Positions 13,487 through 19,131 of a DNA stretch of 35,556 nucleotides are shown one piece after another. The DNA is from a virus, in the IMG/VR virus record IMGVR_UViG_3300047546_001061, positions 1-35,556 of that record; one strand, 5' to 3'. The position numbers were made by a program, and so were the translations under genes. Every line of letters begins with the position of its first letter. Positions within the stretch are counted from its first letter, which is position 1. A model generated the notes under the pieces. That model did no database searches. It saw nothing but the letters and a program-made list of their open reading frames with translations, and had not been told where the DNA came from.

Positions 13487-14185
13487 TTATTCCTTCTTGT
13501 CGCCTAACAGTTGAAGAAGGCTTACAAAGATATTGATGAAGTCCATATAGAGTTGAAGAGCACCGATTACGCCGGCCTTTTCACGTTCGTCTCCAAATGT
13601 TCCATCATATGTTTCTTTGATCTCTTGCGTATCGTATGCAGTCAGACCAGTGAAGATCAACACGCCGAGACAGCTGATCGCAAAAGCGAACACCGAACTC
13701 TGCAAGAACAAGTTGACTACGCCGGCAATGACCAACCCTAGAGCACCCATTATAAGAAAAGAACCGAAAGTTGTCAAGTCCTTTTTAGTGGTGTAGCCAT
13801 ATAAAGACGCTGCGCCGAACGTAGCAGCACTGATGAAGAATACTTGTGCGATGCTTGCACTGGTATAGATAGCAAAGATCGAGCTAAGACTTAGTCCCAT
13901 AGCAGCAGCGAAGACCATCAAAAAGACTTTTGCTCCAGAAGCGTTCATGTTTCCAATCACACCTATGAACAGCAAGCTTATGCCAAGTGGCAAGAAGATA
14001 GCTACCCACTTGAACCAAGTACCCCAAATGAAAGCCATTGCAGCTGACGAAGATGAGATACCGATGGAAACTAAACCACTCACGGCGAGTGCAAAAGTCA
14101 TGTAGTTATAGACCTGCAACATGTACTTGCGCAGACCCTCGTCGTATTCTAATGCCGATGTTCTCGGCTCTGCCCAAACTTCCAT
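13487..14185 (-). CDS. Bax inhibitor-1 / YccA family membrane protein
   Basis: 232 residues with seven predicted membrane segments. N-terminal MEVWAEPRTSALEYDEGLRKYMLQVYNYM and the conserved C-terminal GLTAYDTQEIKETYDG (about 181-196), which carries the TAYDTQ signature of BI-1/YbhL proteins, are diagnostic. The family forms pH-sensitive calcium leak channels or stabilises membranes; in bacteria some members interact with FtsH. In a phage it could delay cell death or regulate lysis timing. It follows the SDR by 11 bases and carries an internal perfect promoter. Confidence 0.92.
   Translation of the reverse strand: MEVWAEPRTSALEYDEGLRKYMLQVYNYMTFALAVSGLVSIGISSSSAAMAFIWGTWFKWVAIFLPLGISLLFIGVIGNMNASGAKVFLMVFAAAMGLSLSSIFAIYTSASIAQVFFISAATFGAASLYGYTTKKDLTTFGSFLIMGALGLVIAGVVNLFLQSSVFAFAISCLGVLIFTGLTAYDTQEIKETYDGTFGDEREKAGVIGALQLYMDFINIFVSLLQLLGDKKE
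13749..13777 (-). promoter_or_regulatory. Perfect sigma70 promoter inside the BI-1 gene
   Basis: Minus-strand TTGACA (13772-13777) and TATAAT (13749-13754) match consensus 12 of 12 with a 17-base spacer. RNA would start near 13742, run through the 3' part of the BI-1 gene and read the tRNA-Met, the basic peptide, RlpA and the hydrolase. Confidence 0.85.
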
Positions 14186-14196
14186 TTCACTTCTCC

Positions 14197-14973
14197 TTAG
14201 CGTTTACGAATTACGTACTTTATTCCAAGTTTCACTATAAGAAAATATAACCAATATGGCATGATATTAGTTAACTTCATGAGAAACACGCCAAACTTAG
14301 GGAACGTTATCTCAAACTTATTGCTATTTAATCCATCCGCGATAGTTTTAGCGGCTTCTTCTGCAGTTACAATAAACGGCGTCTTGATAACTTTTCGGGG
14401 AATTAGAGTCGTAGAGACAAAACCAGAACATACCACCTGTACATTGATGTTTCTATCTTCAAGTTGTTGCTTCATCGATTCTGCTAAAGTAATGGTAGCA
14501 GACTTAGAAACGATGTAAGCTGGATTGAATAGAGGAAGACCACCGTATCCAGATACGGAAGACATGAATACGATCTGACCCTTCTTTCTCTTCAACATCT
14601 TTGGTAACAAGAACTCTACGCAGTTCAACGCACCATAAAAGTTTAAGTCCATAGACTTTCTGAATGAGTCACCGAACATGTCGCTACCGGCCATGAAATG
14701 TCCACCAGCATTCAAGAAAGCTAGACTGATAGGACCGATGATGATCTCTATCAAGTCAACAAGAGCTCTCATAGAACTTCGATTGGTAACGTCAGCTGCT
14801 ATATAGTTGATGTTCTCATGACTGTTAGCTAAGTCACGAAGCTCGCTCTCGGTTCTGGCAGTGACGACGACTTTGTAGCCTCTATTAGCTAGTTCGATCG
14901 CCGTCGCTCTGCCTATTCCTCGAGAAGCGCCCGTTATCCACACTACGCCGTCTTCTGGCTTAGCTGTGTACAT
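14197..14973 (-). CDS. Short-chain dehydrogenase/reductase
   Basis: 258 residues. Rossmann glycine motif TGASRGIG (14-21), Asp of DVTNRSS (about 61), NAGG (88-91), active-site Ser of SSVSGYGG (about 138-145) and Y-x3-K in AYIVSKSA (about 152-159). C-terminal residues 225-258 are hydrophobic and basic, as in membrane-associated SDRs that handle lipids (3-ketosphinganine reductase-like). The desaturase nearby makes a lipid substrate attractive, but this is inference. It overlaps the YkuK-like gene by 14 bases. Confidence 0.9.
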   Translation of the reverse strand: MYTAKPEDGVVWITGASRGIGRATAIELANRGYKVVVTARTESELRDLANSHENINYIAADVTNRSSMRALVDLIEIIIGPISLAFLNAGGHFMAGSDMFGDSFRKSMDLNFYGALNCVEFLLPKMLKRKKGQIVFMSSVSGYGGLPLFNPAYIVSKSATITLAESMKQQLEDRNINVQVVCSGFVSTTLIPRKVIKTPFIVTAEEAAKTIADGLNSNKFEITFPKFGVFLMKLTNIMPYWLYFLIVKLGIKYVIRKR

Positions 14974-15439
14974 TAAGGATGTCTTTCAGACGATCTGCTG
15001 CGTACGATGCAGCGAAAGCTTCCGGCTTGACCTTTGGCGCGAAGCCGCACATGCCACGAATGTAGCCAGTTGCTTGTTGAATGACGCAAGACGATCCATG
15101 CATCTCGTCTGGATTGATGTCGAGGTGAACTTCGCAATGACGATCGCCGATAGCATCAAGCAGATCAAGATACATCTGAGAAGCGCGATACACCTCGTTC
15201 ATAAGACGAACAGCAGGACGATCGTGGCGCTTGTCATAATCACGTTCGGTGTCAACTTTTCCGAATACACGACAGCCTTTAGATGAGTCCATGTGTATAA
15301 CAACAGCAACTGTGTAGTCAGCGTACCACTGTTCATCCCTACCACGGTAACGTTCACTATCTGCTCCAATATAGATGGAGGTGGCAGGCGAAGAATCGCG
15401 GATATATTGAACCACTTCATCAAGATTAAATTCTCTCAT
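14960..15439 (-). CDS. RNase H-like YkuK family protein
   Basis: 159 residues from MREFNLDEVVQYI. Conserved features are YIGADSERYRG (26-36 region), DYTVAVVIH, and EVHLDINPD near residue 105, matching the YkuK/DUF458 RNase H-like fold with Asp residues that could bind metal. An in-frame ATG four codons upstream (15451) is possible; I prefer 15439 because GAAAGAAG precedes it and homologues begin with MxxFxxxEVVxYI. The tRNA-Leu gene is 30 bases upstream. Confidence 0.8.
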   Translation of the reverse strand: MREFNLDEVVQYIRDSSPATSIYIGADSERYRGRDEQWYADYTVAVVIHMDSSKGCRVFGKVDTERDYDKRHDRPAVRLMNEVYRASQMYLDLLDAIGDRHCEVHLDINPDEMHGSSCVIQQATGYIRGMCGFAPKVKPEAFAASYAADRLKDILNVHS

Positions 15440-15468
15440 CTTCTTTCTCATTGTTACACAGTGTTTAT

Positions 15469-15551
15469 TGGTGGGCGCAGACGGACTCGAACCGTCAAGC
15501 CGAAGCGTCGCATTTTAAGTGCGATGAGTTTACCAATTTCTCCATGCGCCC
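15469..15551 (-). tRNA. tRNA-Leu (anticodon TAA), CCA encoded
   Basis: Acceptor GGGCGCA/TGCGCCC, anticodon stem TCGCA/TGCGA with loop CTTAAAA giving anticodon TAA, a short variable arm CGCTTCGGCTT, T-arm GACGG TTCGAGT CCGTC, discriminator A and encoded CCA. It reads UUA codons. Its 5' two-thirds overlap the 3' end of the HNH gene (15495-15551). Confidence 0.94.
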
Positions 15552-15974
15552 TCTTTTGAACCTAAACGTCGACGTTTGTGAATGACAATTAGGACAAAGA
15601 ATTCTTAAGTTGTCTAAGGAATGATTTTTACTGTTTCCATCAATGTGATCAAGTTCACAGTTTAATTGTTTGCCATTCCATTCGGAAATACCACACTCAT
15701 CACACACATTTTGCTTAATTTTTTCATTAAAAAGTCTTTGTTTAAGCTTATATGTCTGAAATTGAGGATATTTGCCATCAAATATTTCCTGTAGCGGAAT
15801 AGCTCTTTCTGAAACCCATTCTTTTTTTGCGCCTTTACTACCTTGATTAGGATTATAGCAACCAAGTTTTATGGCACGTCTTTTGAAGGTATTAAAGTGT
15901 ATGCCAACTTCTGCTGCTGCTTTCGACATAGTCTCACTAGTTTTGACTATTTGTATGAATTCTTCATCGGTCAT
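15495..15974 (-). CDS. HNH homing-type endonuclease
   Basis: 159 residues. N-terminal helix-turn-helix (MSKAAAEVGIHFNTFKRRAIKLG, 16-38) for target binding, then a zinc-stabilised HNH: CDECG (about 91-95), CELDHIDGNSKNHSLDNLRILCPNCH (about 106-131). The last twenty or so residues are encoded by tRNA-Leu sequence, so the C-terminus reads through the tRNA gene. The body is AT-richer than its neighbours, consistent with recent mobility. Ribosome binding site GGAGG lies next to a hairpin with a late box (15985-16012). Confidence 0.9.
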   Translation of the reverse strand: MTDEEFIQIVKTSETMSKAAAEVGIHFNTFKRRAIKLGCYNPNQGSKGAKKEWVSERAIPLQEIFDGKYPQFQTYKLKQRLFNEKIKQNVCDECGISEWNGKQLNCELDHIDGNSKNHSLDNLRILCPNCHSQTSTFRFKRGRMEKLVNSSHLKCDASA

Positions 15975-15979
15975 GTCAT

Positions 15980-16012
15980 CCTCCTATGTTTATTCTATTT
16001 ATCAAACATAAG
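15980..16012 (-). promoter_or_regulatory. Late promoter box in an RBS-adjacent hairpin (HNH gene)
   Basis: On the minus strand CTTATGTTT (16004-16012) can pair with AAACATAGG (15983-15991), the last two G of which belong to the GGAGG ribosome binding site. The loop contains GATAAATA (15996-16003), one mismatch from the T4 late box. Transcripts from this box would start after the 5' arm and so leave the binding site free, while readthrough RNA folds it away. The same logic is known for T4 homing endonuclease I-TevI. Confidence 0.55.
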
Positions 16013-16054
16013 AGTTTAATAGTCTCCTGCCTCTGCCTGTTGGGCTACGTGGGC
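16007..16054 (-). pseudogene. Possible tRNA 5' remnant next to the HNH gene
   Basis: The minus strand reads GCCCACG TA GCC then AACAGGCAGA, GGCA and GGAGACTATTAAACTCT, which resembles a phage tRNA acceptor, D-arm and anticodon arm (GGAGA/ACTCT with loop CTATTAA). No T-arm or 3' acceptor strand follows; the sequence passes directly into the late box and the HNH leader. It overlaps the end of the GIY-YIG gene. This could be a tRNA cut by insertion of the endonuclease gene, or chance resemblance. Confidence 0.3.
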
Positions 16055-16467
16055 ATCAGGTGCTTGATATGTGACTTCTGTATCTTGCAACTTATCCAGC
16101 TATTATACCATGCCTCGTTCAAAAGTACATCATTTTCGAACTGGTACTTGGCTTCGTAGTAGCTGCATTCTCCCTTAGTCTTACAGAGTCTTAGTATCTC
16201 TCGCTTGAAGTTATGTATACCAAGATTAGCTACGTCTTCCTGAAGTTCTTTATTAGACCCATAGTAGTCTTGCCAATCAGACGCGACTCTAAGCTTCTTT
16301 TTCTTACCTTTAACTTGTTTTGTTTTGGATTTAGTAAAGAGCTTCTTGCCGATGTACTGCTTATTGTTGGATAAGTTAGTTATATTATAAACGAATCCAA
16401 CGTAAGTGTCAACTTGATCGGGCTCTACTATCTGACCATTATGTAGCCAAGGATTATCATAAGACAT
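16045..16467 (-). CDS. GIY-YIG endonuclease, SegE-like
   Basis: 140 residues. GFVYNITNLSNNKQYIGKKLF (24-44) is the GIY-YIG core (G-F-V-Y and Y-I-G), followed by DWQDYYGSNKELQEDV (65-80) and the ECSYYEAKYQFENDVLL segment (about 99-115), the pattern of short T4-like Seg-type endonucleases. Lone GIY-YIG proteins of this kind are homing or repair nucleases. The start codon sits against a hairpin (16468-16484) whose loop holds the ribosome binding site. Confidence 0.85.
   Translation of the reverse strand: MSYDNPWLHNGQIVEPDQVDTYVGFVYNITNLSNNKQYIGKKLFTKSKTKQVKGKKKKLRVASDWQDYYGSNKELQEDVANLGIHNFKREILRLCKTKGECSYYEAKYQFENDVLLNEAWYNSWISCKIQKSHIKHLMPT
16102..16129 (-). promoter_or_regulatory. Tentative promoter TGTACT-N16-TATAAT for the HNH gene
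   Basis: Perfect -10 TATAAT (16102-16107) with a TGTAC-type -35 (16124-16129) at 16 bases, inside the end of the GIY-YIG gene. RNA from here would include the full hairpin in front of the HNH gene, so it would be poorly translated until late transcription begins. Confidence 0.35.
16384..16412 (-). promoter_or_regulatory. Perfect sigma70 promoter inside the GIY-YIG gene
   Basis: Minus-strand TTGACA (16407-16412) and TATAAT (16384-16389) match consensus 12 of 12 with a 17-base spacer. It lies within codons 19-28 of the endonuclease gene (predicted start near 16377) and would read the HNH gene and tRNA-Leu. Confidence 0.8.
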
Positions 16468-16493
16468 GGGGAATCTCCTTCCCCATATTTATT
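16468..16493 (-). promoter_or_regulatory. Late promoter box plus RBS hairpin (GIY-YIG gene)
   Basis: On the minus strand AATAAATA (16486-16493) is followed by a 6-bp hairpin GGGGAA/TTCCCC (16468-16484) whose loop GGAGA holds the ribosome binding site, ending right at the ATG. Late transcripts starting about 6 bases after the box would lack the 5' arm and free the site. This mirrors the HNH and fibre genes. Confidence 0.55.
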
Positions 16494-17243
16494 TTATTTC
16501 TTAAAGAACTTCTCAATAAAGATTCCCATCAAGTCAAACTTACCGTTCATGTTTTGATGGTAGCTCTTTTCGAACTTATGATGAGTGTTATGATTGCTAG
16601 CGCCAAATGAGATCCAAGCCAACAGCGGTATGTCTGAACCCGGTGCATCCTCGTATGTCTTGTACTTCTCGTCCATGTGACCAAACACGTTGACTGCCAT
16701 CAGAGCATGATAGAAGATCACTACACCTAAGATGAAGAAGCAAAAGAAGAACGGCGAGATCAAGAACATACACAAGTCCATCAGAAGAACTATGGGTATG
16801 TAGTACCTCGTGATGAAGACCTGTCTCTTATCTTTGTACATGTCTCTCAAGAATCTACGCGGAATGGTGTACTTGTTCCAGTAGAACATCCATATTCTAA
16901 ATGGTCCAGCAAAGAACGGACTGTGAGGATCTTTTTCAGTATCAGCAAAAGCATGATGCATTCTGTGTGTACCCACAAACCACAGCGGTGGACCTAAGTA
17001 CACGAACAAAGATAGAACTAAAAGAATGTGATCTTTAAATGTGGTAGTCTGAAAACTCTTATGAGAGAAGTATCTATGAAGAGCTATCTCGTTCGCCATC
17101 AAACAGACGAAGTACGAGAAGAACACGACCGCAGCAGCAGTCCACGAAAAGCCATAAAAGACTAGTCCGCAGACCGCCACTACATGATGATACACTTCAA
17201 CGACTCTTAAGTAATCTACTCTATAATCGAGATCTAATTTCAT
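16494..17243 (-). CDS. Fatty-acid desaturase, acyl-CoA delta-9 type
   Basis: 249 residues with the three histidine clusters of membrane di-iron desaturases: HRYFSHKSF (56-64, HxxxxH), HRMHHAFADTEKDPH (93-107, HxxHH) and HNTHHKFEKSYHQN (218-231, HxxHH), with four membrane helices between. The family introduces a cis double bond into saturated acyl chains and needs ferredoxin or rubredoxin/cytochrome electrons. The small zinc protein upstream resembles a rubredoxin but its spacing is not classical. Could change membrane fluidity in the infected host. Start at 17243 overlaps the upstream stop as ATGA. Confidence 0.94.
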   Translation of the reverse strand: MKLDLDYRVDYLRVVEVYHHVVAVCGLVFYGFSWTAAAVVFFSYFVCLMANEIALHRYFSHKSFQTTTFKDHILLVLSLFVYLGPPLWFVGTHRMHHAFADTEKDPHSPFFAGPFRIWMFYWNKYTIPRRFLRDMYKDKRQVFITRYYIPIVLLMDLCMFLISPFFFCFFILGVVIFYHALMAVNVFGHMDEKYKTYEDAPGSDIPLLAWISFGASNHNTHHKFEKSYHQNMNGKFDLMGIFIEKFFKK

Positions 17244-17389
17244 TCGTCGTCGTACTCTAAATCTTCGTCTTCGTCTTCTTCTAGTTCAGCGGTAATAAGG
17301 CCGCCACAAAATGGACAGTACTTTGGATTTTCAAGACTATCTGTAATTATTTCAAATTGTTCTGAACAATCGTCGCACTCAAATTCCAT
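17240..17389 (-). CDS. Small zinc-ribbon protein, acidic tail
   Basis: 49 residues: MEFECDDCSEQFEI, then YCPFCGGLI and a run of acidic residues (EEDEDEDLEYDDE). Two CxxC knuckles (C5/C8 and C25/C28) form a zinc ribbon. It begins with AAGGA seven bases upstream and its stop overlaps the desaturase start as ATGA, so the two are coupled. Electron transfer or protein binding for the desaturase is only a guess. Confidence 0.82.
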   Translation of the reverse strand: MEFECDDCSEQFEIITDSLENPKYCPFCGGLITAELEEDEDEDLEYDDE

Positions 17390-17419
17390 CTTTGTTTCCT
17401 TCTGCTAATTTTTTTTTTA

Positions 17420-17731
17420 TTAGTATGCGCTTCCGTTAGAACCCGCACCGCCCATCGGTCTATAATCTGAACTAGCTACCGTTGTGGCAGTTATTCTAGT
17501 CGGACAATTAGGATGATGACAAACGTATCCCCAAGGACCAGTTCCAAACTCGATACCACAATGAATGCATCTTGTATTTGGTACAGTAATAGGCATTGTT
17601 ATTGGCGGCTGCGTAATTGTTGGGTTCTGTCTTTGAGCAGCCTGATAACCGTCATACCACCCACGCTTATATTCGTCAGTTTCTGGTTTTGAACCATAGA
17701 TCATCTGTGTTTTTGGATCTAATTCAGTCAT
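17420..17731 (-). CDS. Hypothetical protein with a C-terminal Cys/His motif
   Basis: 103 residues. A Pro/Thr-rich middle (NPTITQPPITMPITVPN) precedes CIHCGIEFGTGPWGYVCHHPNCPT (about 55-78), a likely zinc-binding unit (CxxC and CHH..C). The N-terminus has KRGWYDGYQAAQR, a form seen in small phage proteins. Function unknown. It starts after GAGG within a short upstream ORF and ends before an A-rich run, where no hairpin with a T-run is visible. Confidence 0.7.
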   Translation of the reverse strand: MTELDPKTQMIYGSKPETDEYKRGWYDGYQAAQRQNPTITQPPITMPITVPNTRCIHCGIEFGTGPWGYVCHHPNCPTRITATTVASSDYRPMGGAGSNGSAY

Positions 17732-17732
17732 A

Positions 17733-17834
17733 TCAGTGTGTCCTCAAATATTCCATAGTTTTAGAAAAACGCTTCATAATATCTAGACATTTTTGTCTAA
17801 TCCACTGTCTGACATGTGCATCATGCTGTGTCAT
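17733..17834 (-). CDS. Very small protein between nrdB and the zinc protein
   Basis: 33 residues, MTQHDAHVRQWIRQKCLDIM then a helical basic end. Its ATG overlaps the nrdB stop as ATGA and its stop is two bases before the next start, so the spacing supports a coupled gene. No family recognised; could also be merely a translated leader. Confidence 0.5.
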   Translation of the reverse strand: MTQHDAHVRQWIRQKCLDIMKRFSKTMEYLRTH

Positions 17835-18946
17835 AGCGAGAATCCTTTGAATGTATCTGCCGATACGTCTTTCTTCACACCACCGACTACATAAGATGTA
17901 ATCTCAGTCTCCTGCGGCGCTACCTGCACTTCAGCTCCACTAATCCACTTCTGTGTCCATGGGAGTGGATTGCTACCTCCCTTATAAGGCGTAGGAAGAC
18001 CGACAGCCGTCATACGCTTATTAGCAATCCATTCTATATATTCGCTCAGAAGAACTTCGTTGAGACCAACCATCGATCCGTCCTTGAATAGAAAACGTGC
18101 CCAGTCTTTTTCTTGTTCGACAGCTGCAACAAATAGTTTGATTGATTCTTCTTTAGTTTCTTCTGCGATCTTAGCAAAGTCATCATCTTCTTTCTGGAGC
18201 GCCTTGAGTAACTGTTGTGTGCCAGCGAGGTGAAGATTTTCATCCCTGGCAATAAACTTAATGATCTTAGCGTTACCTTCCATTTTCTTGACTTCCGCAA
18301 ACGCCCAGGAACATGCGAATGAGACATAGAATCTAACTCCTTCAAGGATGTTTACAGACATAAGAGCAAGCCAGAGATATTCCTTATGTTTATATCGAGC
18401 TAATTTAGGGTTACCCATATTTTGATATCCCAAATATTGTTGACTTGTATTCAGATCAATTAATTGATCATAGTACTTACTAATATCCTTAGCACAATGA
18501 ACAATCTCTTCAATGTCCATTATCTCGTCGAAGACTTTACTAGGATTTGGATAGATGTTCCGAATAATATGCGTATAACTTCTCGAGTGGATTGTCTCGG
18601 AGAAAGTCCAGGTTTGTATCCAAGTCTCAAGCTCTGGAAGAGAGCAAATTGGCCCAAAGGCGGCTGTGGGTGCTCTACCTTGAACCGAGTCCAGAAGTAT
18701 CTGTCGTTTGAGGTTCGAAGTGAAGATATGTTGCTCATGTTCCGTCAGATCCTTAAAGTCCTTAGCGTCTTTGTAGATGTCTACTTCTTCAGGACGCCAA
18801 AAGAAGCCAAGTTGCTTATCAGTCAACTTCTCTAACCACTGGTACTTCACTTTATCATATCGAGCAATAGTAGGAGCGTCGTCAAAGAAAGCTTTGACGG
18901 TCATATGATCTTTCTTATTGTTCGAATCGAATACAGAATACGTCAT
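17831..18946 (-). CDS. nrdB: Ribonucleotide reductase class I small subunit
   Basis: 371 residues, the R2 subunit with a di-iron tyrosyl radical site. Helices carry the usual ligands: EQHIFTSNLKRQ (70-81), SETIHSRSYTHIIRNIYP (116-133) and RDENLHLAGTQQ (about 233-244, with the E-x2-H ligand). The C-terminal tail ending DTFKGFSL would dock to NrdA. It makes deoxynucleotides for phage replication. Stop overlaps a 33-residue gene; a strong internal promoter at 19043-19071 lies just upstream in the gene before it. Confidence 0.96.
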   Translation of the reverse strand: MTYSVFDSNNKKDHMTVKAFFDDAPTIARYDKVKYQWLEKLTDKQLGFFWRPEEVDIYKDAKDFKDLTEHEQHIFTSNLKRQILLDSVQGRAPTAAFGPICSLPELETWIQTWTFSETIHSRSYTHIIRNIYPNPSKVFDEIMDIEEIVHCAKDISKYYDQLIDLNTSQQYLGYQNMGNPKLARYKHKEYLWLALMSVNILEGVRFYVSFACSWAFAEVKKMEGNAKIIKFIARDENLHLAGTQQLLKALQKEDDDFAKIAEETKEESIKLFVAAVEQEKDWARFLFKDGSMVGLNEVLLSEYIEWIANKRMTAVGLPTPYKGGSNPLPWTQKWISGAEVQVAPQETEITSYVVGGVKKDVSADTFKGFSL

Positions 18947-19131
18947 CAGATCTTCCTACTATACTTCTTTTTGTCGTATTCAAGATAACCATCTGGAATT
19001 TCAATGATCATCTTGTTATCATTATCATATAACTTAGGTTCCATTGTACTCTTTATATAGACGATTGTCAAGTTACCAAGAAAGATTTTGTTGTAGATCT
19101 CTTCGAATTGCTTCTCGTTTAGATCTTGCAT
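18946..19131 (-). CDS. Small hypothetical protein between nrdA and nrdB
   Basis: 61 residues from MQDLNEKQFEEIYNKIFLG to KKKYSRKI. Start chosen at ATG 19131; an upstream in-frame TTG at 19140 is less likely. It overlaps the end of nrdA by 13 bases and its stop touches the nrdB start. Carries promoter 19043-19071 in its coding sequence. No domain recognised. Confidence 0.7.
   Translation of the reverse strand: MQDLNEKQFEEIYNKIFLGNLTIVYIKSTMEPKLYDNDNKMIIEIPDGYLEYDKKKYSRKI
19043..19071 (-). promoter_or_regulatory. Sigma70 promoter upstream of nrdB
   Basis: TTGACA (19066-19071) and TACAAT (19043-19048) with a 17-base spacer, 11 of 12 to consensus. Predicted start near 19036 gives a 90-nt leader to nrdB. 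It gives nrdB transcription independent of the nrdA promoter. Confidence 0.75.

Noticed and set aside
17406-17420. T-run on the plus strand after the zinc-ribbon gene as a rho-independent terminator
   Set aside because: On the minus strand it is an A-run, there is no G/C-rich stem before it, and the downstream genes look coupled to the upstream unit.
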